A stretch of DNA of 64,000 nt from Comamonadaceae bacterium (GCA_015999985.1 JAECRA010000020.1:1-64000); one strand, 5' to 3'. Positions 1-8,925 are shown, counted from the stretch's first letter. Translations and numbers: made by a program. Notes: generated by a model from the sequence alone, not told the origin.

Positions 1-6
1 AGGAAT

Positions 7-24
7 GCCGAGCAGGAGCTCGGC
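7..24. other. Short perfect hairpin near the left edge
   Basis: A 7-bp perfect stem (GCCGAGC with GCTCGGC) encloses a 4-base loop. It lies downstream of the leftward soeC-like gene. There is no T-run on either side, so it is not a classical intrinsic terminator. It could be a rho-type end, an mRNA-protecting hairpin or part of a feature cut by the window edge. The remaining bases up to the soeC stop show nothing I can assign. Confidence 0.35.
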
Positions 25-80
25 GGTCCCAGGGGGCAGCCATCGAGCCACGCAGCCTTACCCGTACTGAAAACAACTCT

Positions 81-1013
81 TCAAGAGCGGCTTCTGTAGT
101 ACAAATTCTGCGGGTGCTGTCCTTCTGCGAAGAAGCTCCAGCGCTCTGCCAGCATGCCAATCCACTGCACGACAAAGAGCAGTGCCAGCAAGAGGGCAGA
201 GGAGGCACCCAGGGTGATGGCCAGCACAGCTGCGGGAATCGCGAATCCTAGAACGACAGCGCTCCAGCGTATGGTCTTCACGGCTTGCGGTGTTTTTCCG
301 TGAAAGAACTCGCGGGTGTTGAACGAGCCACCCATGGCACCCTGGGCCTTCTGGTCAATCTTGGGGTGCCGCACACCAATGGCGGTTTGCGTGGTGGTGG
401 TCGGCACAAGGCGCAGATTACGCCAGAGGGTGGCGCCCCGGGTGGCAGCGGCCAGAACGATGGCACCTATAGTGAGCTCGGCAAGCAGCGGAGTGAAATG
501 AGGCGCCAGCCATGCAGTCAATGCGGTCGAGAGCAGCAAGCCTGAAGCCAACCCCAGCAGGGCGTAGTTGACTGGCGTCATTGGCGTGGCCCATTCCTTG
601 ATGGCTTTGATCGCCGCGTAGATCATCCCGGTGCACAGATAAAGCAGCAGCGCCAATACCGCAGCGACGATTGCTGCCACAGTGCTGGGCGTACCCAGCC
701 AATGAAACCCGCCCCACACGGCCACCGAGGCCATGAAGGCCGGCAGAACAATGACCTCACGCGACAGCCAGGACGTGCGCCACATGGCCGCAGAGCGCCA
801 GGCGCGCATGGGGCGACCCAGGTGAAATGTTGCCGCGACCAAACCGATGGCAGACAACACCAGGACGACGGCCGCGCCCGCGATGAACAGCGCCTGGGGC
901 GCTTGCGCCAAACGCCACTGCACCGAGAACTGAATGCCCACCAGCACCAGCAGCAACCCCTGTGCGGCTCCCGCCAGAGTGGTGAAGAAAATCATTGAAA
1001 ACGGAGGATGCAT
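81..1013 (-). CDS. soeC: DmsC/SoeC-like membrane anchor subunit
   Basis: This 310-residue, very hydrophobic protein has about eight predicted transmembrane segments and matches the DmsC-type anchor of complex iron-sulfur molybdoenzymes in length and character. In the family the anchor binds the enzyme to the inner membrane and exchanges electrons with quinone. It is the last gene of a leftward set with the Fe-S subunit (1191-1919) and the molybdopterin subunit (1916-4858), the usual A-B-C order. A 177-bp gap holding a dispersed repeat separates it from the Fe-S gene, while the first two genes overlap. The soeC name rests on the absence of a Tat signal in the large subunit, which suggests a cytoplasm-facing sulfite dehydrogenase. 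A DMSO or other reductase anchor cannot be excluded. Confidence 0.7.
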   Translation of the reverse strand: MHPPFSMIFFTTLAGAAQGLLLVLVGIQFSVQWRLAQAPQALFIAGAAVVLVLSAIGLVAATFHLGRPMRAWRSAAMWRTSWLSREVIVLPAFMASVAVWGGFHWLGTPSTVAAIVAAVLALLLYLCTGMIYAAIKAIKEWATPMTPVNYALLGLASGLLLSTALTAWLAPHFTPLLAELTIGAIVLAAATRGATLWRNLRLVPTTTTQTAIGVRHPKIDQKAQGAMGGSFNTREFFHGKTPQAVKTIRWSAVVLGFAIPAAVLAITLGASSALLLALLFVVQWIGMLAERWSFFAEGQHPQNLYYRSRS

Positions 1014-1084
1014 ATCAGTTATCCATAACGCTGCGTTTTACTCGCAGCCTACAAAAATAGCAGAGGTGTTCGGGTGCGCCCCCA

Positions 1085-1187
1085 GCGGCGAGCAAGCCAT
1101 GCCAGCGCCACCGCGGAGCTGGCTTTGCCAGGCCGCCAGTGGCGTCCCCCCAGGGGGAAGGCGCGCATGCGACTCAGGGGGGGGCTC
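1085..1187. repeat. Dispersed three-hairpin repeat, copy 1
   Basis: This segment shares long stretches with 32790-32888 (GCGGAGCTGGCTTTGCCAGG, then a C-run/G-run hairpin, then GGCGCG and a terminal run of G before the next gene). It includes the hairpin CTGGC-aaa-GCCAG on the minus strand and a CCCCC/GGGGG stem. It fills the gap between the soeB and soeC genes, with its G-run end 3 to 4 bases from the soeB stop codon. It is non-coding and of a repeat type common in Comamonadaceae intergenic DNA. It may influence the soeB/soeC expression ratio (inference). Confidence 0.6.
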
Positions 1188-1190
1188 AAG

Positions 1191-1919
1191 CTAGTGTTCC
1201 CAGTCCGCTTCGAGCGGCCCGCCAGAGCCGTACTTGGGCTCACGGCCTTCCACGCGCAGCGGGTTCTCTTCACGGACGATCTGCGCGGGGTCTATGCGCA
1301 ACTCGGCCTTGCGGCGAGGCAGGTAATGGTTGGCCGGCAGCGTGCCCTGTTCCGGCATGAGCGCATAGCCTCCGCGCTCGCGAATGGCGGTAGACACTTC
1401 GGACTCGGGGTCATGCACATCGCCGAACAGACGCGCGTTGGTCGGGCATGCGATGACGCAGGCGGGCTTACGCTCTGCCTGTGGAAGTTTTTCGTCATAG
1501 ATGCGGTCAACGCACAGGGTGCACTTGGTCATAACCTGGCGCTTCTCGTCCAGCTCACGAACACCGTAAGGGCAGGCCCAGGCACAGTACTTGCAGCCTA
1601 TGCATTTGTCATAGTCGACCAGGACAATGCCGTCTTCCTTGCGCTTGTAGCTCGCACCTGTGGGACATACCGGAACGCAGGGTGGTTCTTCGCAGTGCAA
1701 GCAGCTCTTCGGAAAATGCACTGTCTGGGTATTGGGAAACTCTCCCACTTCGAATGTCTGCACCCTATTGAAGAAGGTACCGGTGGGGTCAGATCCGTAG
1801 GGGTTCTCATCTACCAGTGCGCCCGCACTGCCAGAGGTGTTCCATTGCTTGCAACTGGTCACGCAGGCGTGGCATCCCACGCACACATTCAGATCGATCA
1901 CAAGTGCCAACTGGCTCAT
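1191..1919 (-). CDS. soeB: 4Fe-4S ferredoxin-type subunit (DmsB/SoeB-like)
   Basis: This 242-residue protein carries four cysteine clusters typical of the DmsB/NrfC/SoeB electron-transfer subunit: CVGCHACVTSC near the N-terminus, CLHCEEPPCVPVCP near residue 75, CIGCKYCAWACPYG near residue 105, and CTLCVDRI followed by CVIACP near residues 125-155. It should hold four Fe-S clusters and relay electrons between the molybdenum cofactor and the membrane anchor. The start is the ATG at 1919, giving MSQLALVID. It overlaps the stop of the upstream molybdoprotein gene by 4 bp (ATGA), implying translational coupling. An upstream extension would add 16 residues of arginine-rich, unfamily-like sequence. 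No signal peptide is seen, consistent with a cytoplasmic complex. Confidence 0.85.
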   Translation of the reverse strand: MSQLALVIDLNVCVGCHACVTSCKQWNTSGSAGALVDENPYGSDPTGTFFNRVQTFEVGEFPNTQTVHFPKSCLHCEEPPCVPVCPTGASYKRKEDGIVLVDYDKCIGCKYCAWACPYGVRELDEKRQVMTKCTLCVDRIYDEKLPQAERKPACVIACPTNARLFGDVHDPESEVSTAIRERGGYALMPEQGTLPANHYLPRRKAELRIDPAQIVREENPLRVEGREPKYGSGGPLEADWEH

Positions 1920-4858
1920 GACTGGCCTCCTTCTTTTTCTCCGCGTCCGGCAAACCAGGCTCGCCACTTTGGCGCTCGCGCTCGCCCGGGTGGCGCAGGT
2001 ACGGCGTCGAACTGAGGCCAGGTGTGTTCTGGCTCGCCGGCATCCGCCTTGCGTATGCTCACACGCACGTCGTACCAGCCAGCCTGTCCGGTGACAGGGT
2101 CTGAGTTGGATACTCGCTGGCCATGGGCGTCCGGGGGCAGTTCTTCGCTGATAAGGTGATTCAGCAGAAAGCCGAGTTGTGATTCATTGGCGTCATGAGA
2201 CAGCGCCCAGGCGGTCTTGGACTTGCCAATGGCGTTCCAGGTCCATACGGTGCCAGGTTCCACCGCCTCGCTGTGCCGGCACATGCAGCGCACTTTGCCC
2301 CACATGGACTCCGCCCACATCCAGTCGCCATCTTCAATGCCCTCGGCGCGAGCGGTCACGGGGTTCACGAACAGATAGTTATGTGCGTGAATTTGCCGGA
2401 GCCAGGCATTTTGGGAATCCCAGGAGTGGTACATCGCCATCGGGCGCTGGGTGATCGCCGCAAGCGGGTAACGTTTCAAGTCAGTCGTCTGAAGTTCCAG
2501 CGGTGCATACCAGACGGGCAGAGGATCGAAGTAAGTGGCGACCCGCTCGCGCAGGCGCTCCGGCGGTTTGCGACCGGTGCCCTTGCCCTGTGCGGCCAAT
2601 CGGAAGCGCTGCATGAATTCTGAGTAGATGTGGATCACGATAGGATCCAGGTCGCGCCGCAGACCGACCTTCTGAGCCCACTCCAGATAACCACGGTTCC
2701 AGTTGCGCATGTACTGGTATTCCAGCGGCATCGTGACGTGGTGCACACAATTATTGGCGGCGTATTTTTCCCACTGATCCGGGTGTGGCTTGCCACGCAG
2801 AGATTGGTTGCCGTCTTCGCCGCGCCAGCCAATCAAAAATCCGATGCCTGAACCCGGCGCGGTTTCGTAGTTGACGATGAAGTCTGGGTAGTCCCGATAC
2901 TTGCGGGAACCATCTGCGTGAGTAAAGGCTGGCAGTTTCAGCCTTCCGCCCAGCTCAATGAGCACTTCCTGGAAGGGCTTGCACTCCCCACGTGGGGGCA
3001 GCACCGGCACCCGAACAGAATCGCACGGCCCATCGAATTCGCTGATGGGGCGGTCGAGCATGGACATCACGTCGTGGCGCTCCAGGTACGTGGTGTCCGG
3101 CAGGATCAGATCGGCAAAGGCCGTCATCTCCGACTGGAAGGCGTCACAGACCACAATGAACGGAATGCGGTAATCGTTGCTGCCCTCACGCTTGTCCGTG
3201 AGCATCTGCCTGACCTGGGAAGTATTCATGCTGGAATTCCAGGCCATATTGGCCATGAACAGCATAAGGGTGTCGACAGGGTAGGGCTCACCGCGCCACG
3301 CGTTGGTAATCACGTTGTGCATCAGGCCGTGGGCAGAGAACGGATATTCCCAGGAGAACCCTTTGTCGATGCGAATCGCCTCACCATCTTCGTCCACGAA
3401 GAGATCTTCTGGCGATTCAATCCAGCCGAGCGGCGGGGCATCCAGCGGTTTGCCTGGTTGCACAGATTGGGGTCCCTTGGGTGGCCGGGCGTTCGGCGGC
3501 ACAGCGCGAGGGTAGGGCGCTTTGTGGCGAAACCCCCCTGGCCTGTCAATCGTGCCCAGCAAGGACATGAGGATGGCGAGCGAACGAATGGAATGAAAGC
3601 CATTACTGTGTGCAGCCAGCCCTCGCATGGCGTGAAATGCCACGGGGTTGCCCTTGACGCTGGCATGTTTGCGGCCCCACCAGTCCGTCCAGGGGATGGG
3701 CAGTTCGATGGTTTGGTCCCGGGCCGTCACACCCATTTCGTGGGCGAGGCGCCTGATGGTCGCAGCCGGAATGCCGGTGATCTCTGCCGCCCATTCTGGC
3801 GTGCAATCGTGCACGCGTTCTTCCAGAAGTTGAAAGGCTGGCACGGCGGGCGTACCGTCGGGCATGGTGTAGTCGCCGAAAAGGGCCGGGTCTGCCCCTT
3901 CCGCATGATCGGGAACAGCCTTGTTCGCATGGCGGTCCCACCACCAGAAATTGTGTGGTCGCAACGGGTTGACGACGTCGCCTTCTTCGTTGCGCAGCAT
4001 CATGCCGAAGTCGTCGCTGGCTTCATCGCGGTTGACCAACTGTCCGGCGTTGGTGTAGCGGGCCACGAAGTCCCGGTCGTATAGGCCCAGCGCGATCAAC
4101 TCGCGAATCAAAGCCATGAACAGGGCGCCGTCGGTGCCTGGGCGAATAGGAATCCACTCATCGGCGATCGCTGCATAGCCCGTGCGTACCGGATTGATCG
4201 CAATAAATTTGCCGCCCGCCCGCTTGAACTTCGAGAGAGAGGCCTTCATGGGGTTGCTGTGATGGTCTTCAGCCGTGCCAATCATCACAAACAGTTTGGC
4301 GCGTTCCAGGTCGGGCCCGCCAAATTCCCAGAATGAGCCACCAATGGTGTAGATCATTCCGGCGGCCATGTTCACCGAGCAGAAGCCGCCGTGCGCGGCA
4401 TAGTTGGGCGTGCCGAACTGGCGGGCAAACAAGCCTGTGAGCGCTTGCATCTGATCACGCCCGGTAAAGAGCGCAAAGCGCTTGGGATCGGTCTCACGCA
4501 GATGCGCCAGCCGTTCTTCAAGAATCTTGAAGGTTTCTTCCCACGAGATCGGTTCAAATTCGCCCGCGCCTCGCTCGCTGCCCGGTTTGCGGCGCAGCGG
4601 CTGCGTCAGGCGCGCAGGCGAGTACTGCTTCATGATGCCCGAAGATCCCTTGGCGCACAGAATGCCTTTATTGAGCGGGTGCTCAGGGTTTCCTTCTATG
4701 TAGCGAACCTCGGGGCCATCGCCACCGTCTCGCAAATGCACGCGAATGCCGCAGCGGCAGGCGCACATGTAGCAGGTGGTGGTCTTGACTTCTGTGGTGG
4801 CACCGGGCAGCGGAGGCGCCAACGGGTTGTGTAACGGCGATGTCTCGGAACTGCTCAT
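1916..4858 (-). CDS. soeA: Molybdopterin oxidoreductase, SoeA-like catalytic subunit
   Basis: This 980-residue bis-MGD enzyme has an N-terminal [4Fe-4S] motif with cysteines at about residues 29, 32, 36 and 68 (CYMCACRC, later GILCAKG), then the molybdopterin-binding body and a C-terminal dinucleotide-binding domain. There is no twin-arginine signal, unlike periplasmic DMSO or thiosulfate reductases. That fits SoeA, the cytoplasmic sulfite:quinone dehydrogenase described in Allochromatium. I chose the ATG at 4858; an ATG five codons upstream is also open. It leads a soeA-soeB-soeC operon divergent from a LysR gene at 4992. Substrate assignment is an inference from the missing signal peptide and the subunit set. 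Thiosulfate/polysulfide, arsenite-like or formate-type activities are alternatives. Confidence 0.72.
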   Translation of the reverse strand: MSSSETSPLHNPLAPPLPGATTEVKTTTCYMCACRCGIRVHLRDGGDGPEVRYIEGNPEHPLNKGILCAKGSSGIMKQYSPARLTQPLRRKPGSERGAGEFEPISWEETFKILEERLAHLRETDPKRFALFTGRDQMQALTGLFARQFGTPNYAAHGGFCSVNMAAGMIYTIGGSFWEFGGPDLERAKLFVMIGTAEDHHSNPMKASLSKFKRAGGKFIAINPVRTGYAAIADEWIPIRPGTDGALFMALIRELIALGLYDRDFVARYTNAGQLVNRDEASDDFGMMLRNEEGDVVNPLRPHNFWWWDRHANKAVPDHAEGADPALFGDYTMPDGTPAVPAFQLLEERVHDCTPEWAAEITGIPAATIRRLAHEMGVTARDQTIELPIPWTDWWGRKHASVKGNPVAFHAMRGLAAHSNGFHSIRSLAILMSLLGTIDRPGGFRHKAPYPRAVPPNARPPKGPQSVQPGKPLDAPPLGWIESPEDLFVDEDGEAIRIDKGFSWEYPFSAHGLMHNVITNAWRGEPYPVDTLMLFMANMAWNSSMNTSQVRQMLTDKREGSNDYRIPFIVVCDAFQSEMTAFADLILPDTTYLERHDVMSMLDRPISEFDGPCDSVRVPVLPPRGECKPFQEVLIELGGRLKLPAFTHADGSRKYRDYPDFIVNYETAPGSGIGFLIGWRGEDGNQSLRGKPHPDQWEKYAANNCVHHVTMPLEYQYMRNWNRGYLEWAQKVGLRRDLDPIVIHIYSEFMQRFRLAAQGKGTGRKPPERLRERVATYFDPLPVWYAPLELQTTDLKRYPLAAITQRPMAMYHSWDSQNAWLRQIHAHNYLFVNPVTARAEGIEDGDWMWAESMWGKVRCMCRHSEAVEPGTVWTWNAIGKSKTAWALSHDANESQLGFLLNHLISEELPPDAHGQRVSNSDPVTGQAGWYDVRVSIRKADAGEPEHTWPQFDAVPAPPGRARAPKWRAWFAGRGEKEGGQS

Positions 4859-4991
4859 GGTTTGGCGCTCCATTCGTGGGCTTATTACTCTTATGCCTAT
4901 GAATGGTATGCCGGCGTCATAAAGAATAAAAACGGATAATTGCGTTCAGCCTGATCGATAAACCTGGTCAATCGGCCCTTCCATCCTTCCC
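4859..4991. promoter_or_regulatory. Divergent promoter region soeA / LysR
   Basis: These 133 bp separate the divergently transcribed soeA and LysR genes and are AT-richer than their surroundings. They hold short dyads such as ATGCC/GGCGT within the stretch around 4892-4920, and several T-N11-A spacings typical of LysR boxes. The regulator gene next door probably binds here to control soeABC and itself. No single box stands out, so no exact operator or -10/-35 pair is claimed. Confidence 0.4.
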
Positions 4992-5888
4992 ATGACCCCT
5001 CCCAAGCTAACGCTTCGGCAACTCAGCATCTTTGTGGCCATGGCCCGTACGGGCACCACCCATGCGGCTGCGGCTCAAATGTCTCGGTCGCAGTCGGCTG
5101 CCAGTGCCTCCCTTGCTGAATTGGAAGAGGCACTGGGTGCACCTTTGTTTGATCGCGTGGGGCGGCGGCTTGCGCTCAATTCCAACGGCAGAGCGCTGCT
5201 GGCTCCTGCTCAGGCCATGCTTGAACAGGCCAGCGATATGCAATCGCTTTTCCAGACCGAGCGAGGCGCCCATATCCGTGTGGCGGCCAGCTTCACCATC
5301 GGTGAGTATCTTCTCCCGGATCGAATTGCTGCCTGGGTTCAGGCCTGGCCCAAGAGCCTGATTCAAGTTCGCGTCGGGAACACCAAGGAAGTGATAGAGG
5401 CCGTGGCTGACCTGGAGGTGGATGTCGGGTTTGTGGAGGGGCCGCAAACCCATACGGAAGTCACTATCCATCCCTGGCTGGACGACGAACTGGTCATTAT
5501 TGCGGCGCCAGACCACCCTTTGGCAGGGAGTACTGCCACGCAACAGCAATTGGCGCAATGTCACTGGGTGTTGCGCGAATCAGGATCGGGCACGCGTCAG
5601 GTAGCCGATGAATGGCTTCTCAGTCACCTCACGCAGGTGAGAGTGACCATGGAGTTGGGCAGCACGGAGGCCATCAAGCGGGTTGTGGCTTGCGGTGACG
5701 GCATATCCTGCCTGTCCCGCTACGCGGTAGATCAGTCTCTGAAGGATGGCCGGCTGGCCTTAGTGCACGCCAATCTGCCCCAGGCCAGGCGACGCCTCAG
5801 CATCGTGCTTCACCGCCGGAAACATCAGGGGCAAGCGGTACTCGATTTTCTAAGGCACTGTGGGGCCGATACTGGCGCCATGGCTTGA
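4992..5888 (+). CDS. LysR-family transcriptional regulator
   Basis: This 298-residue protein has the LysR layout. An N-terminal winged helix-turn-helix (residues about 6-65) includes the SRSQSAASASLAELEEALG recognition region and the LFDRVGRR wing. An effector-binding domain of periplasmic-binding-protein fold follows. The sensor half resembles the CbbR/YeiE/CysB-like branch (inference from its ASFTIGEYLLP and VGNTKEV segments). It is divergent from soeABC, the classic arrangement for a local activator. YeiE homologues in enterobacteria respond to sulfite, which would fit the neighbouring operon, but that link is inference. It ends a few bases from the convergent peroxidase gene. Confidence 0.85.
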   Translation: MTPPKLTLRQLSIFVAMARTGTTHAAAAQMSRSQSAASASLAELEEALGAPLFDRVGRRLALNSNGRALLAPAQAMLEQASDMQSLFQTERGAHIRVAASFTIGEYLLPDRIAAWVQAWPKSLIQVRVGNTKEVIEAVADLEVDVGFVEGPQTHTEVTIHPWLDDELVIIAAPDHPLAGSTATQQQLAQCHWVLRESGSGTRQVADEWLLSHLTQVRVTMELGSTEAIKRVVACGDGISCLSRYAVDQSLKDGRLALVHANLPQARRRLSIVLHRRKHQGQAVLDFLRHCGADTGAMA

Positions 5889-5905
5889 GTCTTAGGGCTT
5901 AAGCC

Positions 5906-6499
5906 TTAAGCCTTCTTTTCCTTGGGTATGCGGCCCATCAGATAGAACTCGGCGTTGGGCTGCATGCCGGTGACGCTCGCCAAACGGTTGGACAAGCCAA
6001 AGAAGGCAGTGATGGCCGTGATGTCCCAGATGTCTTCATCATCGAAGCCGTGCTGGTGCAGCGCCTCAAAGTCGGCATCTTCCACTTCATGCGAACGCTG
6101 ACAAGCCTTCATCGCGAAGTCAAGCATGGCCCTCTGGCGCGGACTGATGTCGGTGGCCTTGCGGTAGTTCACCGCGACCTGGTCCGCCACATTCGGCTTT
6201 TTCTCATAGATGCGCAGCAGCGCCCCGTGCGCCACCACGCAATACAGGCATTGATTGGCTGCACTGGTGGTGGTGACGATCATTTCACGGTCACCCTTGG
6301 TGAGATGACTTGTTCTTCCCGTGCTTTCGGGGTCCATCAGCGCGTCGTGATAGGCAAAGAAAGCGCGCCACTCCGCGGGGCGGCGGGCCAGCGCAAGAAA
6401 CACATTGGGCACGAAACCCGCCTTGGCTTGCACGTCAAGCACCTTGGCCTTGATGTCATCCGGTAGGGTGTTGATGTCAGCGAGAGGGTAGCGGCTCAT
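5906..6499 (-). CDS. AhpD-like peroxidase-related enzyme (CMD family)
   Basis: This 197-residue protein belongs to the carboxymuconolactone decarboxylase/AhpD superfamily, peroxidase-related branch. The signature is the CLYCVVAHG motif around residue 80, with a CxxC pair and a following histidine that serves as the redox/proton-relay centre in AhpD. The C-terminal SPRQRAMLDFAMK segment and the IWDITAITAFFGLSNRLA helix are also typical of the family. It probably acts on peroxides in the cytosol, but the substrate is unknown. It is convergent with the LysR gene (17 bp apart), and a short GGCTTAAGCC palindrome at 5896-5905 lies in the gap. It is not obviously linked to the sulfite operon. Confidence 0.82.
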   Translation of the reverse strand: MSRYPLADINTLPDDIKAKVLDVQAKAGFVPNVFLALARRPAEWRAFFAYHDALMDPESTGRTSHLTKGDREMIVTTTSAANQCLYCVVAHGALLRIYEKKPNVADQVAVNYRKATDISPRQRAMLDFAMKACQRSHEVEDADFEALHQHGFDDEDIWDITAITAFFGLSNRLASVTGMQPNAEFYLMGRIPKEKKA

Positions 6500-6604
6500 G
6501 GATGCCTTTCTTAATGGTATGCGGGGACATGCCCAATGATTATGGGCCGGCAGCTTGGCTAGGTCTTAGAATGTCCCGCGGTTGCACATGTTGGAGGCTT
6601 TCAA

Positions 6605-7306
6605 TTGAACAAGATATTTCCTTCGGCTGATGAGGCGCTCAAGGGCGTCGTCAAAGATGGCCAGATGCTGGCTGTCGGCGGATTCGGCCTTTGCGGTATT
6701 CCCGAGGCTCTGATCCAGGCCCTTCATGACTCCGGGGTCAAAGACCTTACATGCGTGTCGAACAACGCCGGGGTAGATGGGTTTGGCCTAGGCAAGCTCC
6801 TGGAAACGCGGCAGATCAAGAAAATGATTGCCAGTTACGTGGGTGAAAACAAGGAATTCGAACGCCAATACCTGGCGGGCGAATTGGAACTTGAGTTCAC
6901 ACCCCAGGGGACCCTGGCCGAGAAGTTGCGTGCTGGCGGTGCGGGCATCCCTGCTTTTTTCACCAAAACTGGCGTCGGCACTCTGGTGGCCGAAGGCAAG
7001 GAATTGCGTGAATTCGACGGCGAAACCTACGTCATGGAGCGCTCCCTGGTGGTTGATGTGGCCTTGGTCAAGGCCGAGGTCGCAGACCATGCGGGTAACT
7101 TGCGCTTTAACCTGACCGCGCGCAACTTCAACCCGGCTGCGGCCATGGCGGGCAAACTCTGCATCGTGGAGGTGGAACGCGTGGTAGCTACTGGCGAATT
7201 GGCTCCCGACGACATTCACTTGCCGGGCATCTACGTGCACCGTATCGTGCACAACCCCAATCCCGAAAAACGCATCGAAAAGCGCACGCTGCGCGAAACC
7301 AAGTAG
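6605..7306 (+). CDS. scoA: 3-oxoacid CoA-transferase subunit A
   Basis: This 233-residue protein is the alpha subunit of succinyl-CoA:3-ketoacid CoA-transferase, which activates acetoacetate to acetoacetyl-CoA with succinyl-CoA as donor. The glycine-rich GGFGLCGIP segment near residue 25, the VSNNAG motif and [10 protein letters not shown] with the TGVGT stretch around residue 115 are diagnostic. Translation starts at a TTG (6605), supported by GGAGG at 6593-6597 seven bases upstream; no in-frame ATG precedes the conserved region. The beta subunit follows 11 bp downstream and bdhA after that, forming a ketone-body/PHB-degradation group. PcaI-type 3-oxoadipate transferase is a close alternative, made less likely by the bdhA neighbour. 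Confidence 0.9.
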   Translation: MNKIFPSADEALKGVVKDGQMLAVGGFGLCGIPEALIQALHDSGVKDLTCVSNNAGVDGFGLGKLLETRQIKKMIASYVGENKEFERQYLAGELELEFTPQGTLAEKLRAGGAGIPAFFTKTGVGTLVAEGKELREFDGETYVMERSLVVDVALVKAEVADHAGNLRFNLTARNFNPAAAMAGKLCIVEVERVVATGELAPDDIHLPGIYVHRIVHNPNPEKRIEKRTLRETK

Positions 7307-7317
7307 GAGTAGACGAC

Positions 7318-7959
7318 ATGGCTTGGACGCAAGATCAAATGGCTGCGCGTGCGGCGCAGGAGTTGGAGGACGGCTTTTACGTCAACCTGGGTATCGGTAT
7401 CCCCACGCTGGTGGCTAACCACGTGCCTGCTGACAAGGAAGTCTGGCTGCAAAGCGAGAACGGGATGATGGGCATCGGTCCTTTCCCTACGGAAGACGAG
7501 GTCGACGCCGACCTCATCAATGCCGGCAAGCAGACCGTGACTACCATCAAGGGCAGCAGCATTTTTGCCAGCCATGACAGCTTTGCCATGATCCGCGGCG
7601 GCAAGATCAACCTCAGCATCCTGGGCGCCATGCAGGTCAGTGAAACCGGCGATCTGGCCAACTGGATGATTCCGGGCAAGATGGTGAAAGGCATGGGCGG
7701 CGCCATGGACCTCGTGGCCGGTGTGAAGCGTGTGATCGTGCTCATGGAACACGTGGCCAGGAAAAAAGATGGCACCACGGACATGAAAATCCTGCCCAAG
7801 TGCAATTTGCCGCTGACAGGCGTGGGCGTGGTCGACCGCATCATCACTGATCTGGGCGTCTTTGACGTTACAGAGCAAGGCCTGAAAGTGGCTGAACTGG
7901 CTGACGGCGTGACTTTCGACGAAGCGCAGTCCAAGACCGGAGTCACGCTTCTTAAGTGA
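7318..7959 (+). CDS. scoB: 3-oxoacid CoA-transferase subunit B
   Basis: This 213-residue beta subunit pairs with ScoA to form the active CoA-transferase. It contains the catalytic-glutamate motif SENGMMG near residue 55, where the glutamate forms the covalent CoA thioester, and the [13 protein letters not shown] segment near residue 22. The start ATG lies 11 bp after the scoA stop with a purine-rich site between them, so the two are cotranscribed. A strong hairpin with a T-run (8014-8069) follows, so transcription may stop before bdhA. Acetoacetate made available by fumarylacetoacetase (15252-16565) would be a natural substrate. Confidence 0.92.
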   Translation: MAWTQDQMAARAAQELEDGFYVNLGIGIPTLVANHVPADKEVWLQSENGMMGIGPFPTEDEVDADLINAGKQTVTTIKGSSIFASHDSFAMIRGGKINLSILGAMQVSETGDLANWMIPGKMVKGMGGAMDLVAGVKRVIVLMEHVARKKDGTTDMKILPKCNLPLTGVGVVDRIITDLGVFDVTEQGLKVAELADGVTFDEAQSKTGVTLLK

Positions 7960-8013
7960 GCGGGCGTCCTCCATGCACTTAGGATCTTGGGCCAAGTTCA
8001 AGGGTGCATGATG

Positions 8014-8069
8014 GGCAGGGAGACGTCTTAGATCGTAAACACGTTCTAAGAGGCATCCCTGCCTTTTTT
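8014..8069 (+). terminator. Intrinsic terminator downstream of scoB
   Basis: GGCAGGGA (8014-8021) pairs perfectly with TCCCTGCC (8056-8063), and an inner TCTTAGA/TCTAAGA stem extends the structure. It is followed directly by six T (8064-8069) and a further CTTTTC. This looks like a genuine rho-independent terminator. It would separate scoAB from bdhA, whose ribosome site begins only 13 bases later, so some read-through or a downstream promoter is needed for bdhA. Confidence 0.75.
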
Positions 8070-8094
8070 CTTTTCATTGGCAGGAGAAAACGTG

Positions 8095-8868
8095 ATGAAT
8101 CTCAAAGGTAAAACCGCTCTTGTGACAGGTTCCACCAGTGGCATCGGGCTTGGCATTGCCATCGAGCTGGCCAAGCAAGGGGTCAACATCGTCATGAATG
8201 GTTTCGGCGACGTCGAAGGCCCCAAAGCTCAGATCGCGGCGACCGGCGTCAAGGTGCAACACCACGGGGCGGACATGAGCAAGCCGGCCGAGATCGAAGC
8301 CATGATGAAGTTCGCCGCAGACAATTTTGGCGGCGTGGACATCCTGGTCAATAACGCCGGCATTCAATACGTGGCCAACGTGGAAGATTTTCCCACCGAG
8401 CGTTGGGACGCCATCATCGCTATCAACTTGAACTCGGCTTTTCACACCACCCGCCTGGCCATGCCCTATATGCGCCAGAAGAACTGGGGCCGCATCATCA
8501 ACATCGCTTCTGCGCATGGTTTGGTGGCCTCGGCAGGCAAGAGCGCCTATGTGACCGCCAAGCACGGCCTGGTGGGCATGACCAAGTCGGTTGCGCTCGA
8601 GACTGCCACCACGGGCATCACGGCCAACGCCATTTGTCCTGGCTGGGTACTGACGGCTCTGGTTCAAAAGCAGATCGATGACCGCGCCGCACGCGAGAAC
8701 ATCAGCGTTGAGCAGGCGACTAAAGATCTGCTGCAAGAAAAGGAACCTTCTCTTCAGTTCACCACGCCTGAGCAGTTGGGCGGCATGGCCGTGTTTTTCT
8801 GCTCACCCGCCGCGGATAACGTGCGCGGTCAGGCCTGGGCCTCTGATGGCGGCTGGACGGCGCAGTAA
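8095..8868 (+). CDS. bdhA: 3-hydroxybutyrate dehydrogenase
   Basis: This 257-residue short-chain dehydrogenase oxidises (R)-3-hydroxybutyrate to acetoacetate with NAD+. It shows the TGSTSGIG cofactor loop near residue 12, the NNAG motif near residue 87, and the catalytic S...YVTAK tyrosine-lysine pair near residue 150. The ARENISVEQAT and QFTTPEQLGGMAVF segments are typical of BdhA. The start is the ATG at 8095, preceded by AGGAGA at 8082-8087; a TTG further upstream is less likely. Together with scoAB it lets the cell grow on, or mobilise, 3-hydroxybutyrate from PHB. Confidence 0.92.
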   Translation: MNLKGKTALVTGSTSGIGLGIAIELAKQGVNIVMNGFGDVEGPKAQIAATGVKVQHHGADMSKPAEIEAMMKFAADNFGGVDILVNNAGIQYVANVEDFPTERWDAIIAINLNSAFHTTRLAMPYMRQKNWGRIINIASAHGLVASAGKSAYVTAKHGLVGMTKSVALETATTGITANAICPGWVLTALVQKQIDDRAARENISVEQATKDLLQEKEPSLQFTTPEQLGGMAVFFCSPAADNVRGQAWASDGGWTAQ

Positions 8869-8925
8869 CCGACATTGAGAAGGGTCGGGGCCCGAGAGGC
8901 CTCGTCTTGGTACAAAATCCAGGGC

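Noticed and set aside
1074-2015. Plus-strand 313-codon frame opposite soeB
   Set aside because: It is the antisense shadow of the four-cluster ferredoxin gene, whose cysteine motifs are unambiguous.
2918-4084. Plus-strand 388-codon frame opposite soeA
   Set aside because: Antisense shadow in GC-rich DNA; the minus strand encodes an intact molybdopterin enzyme.
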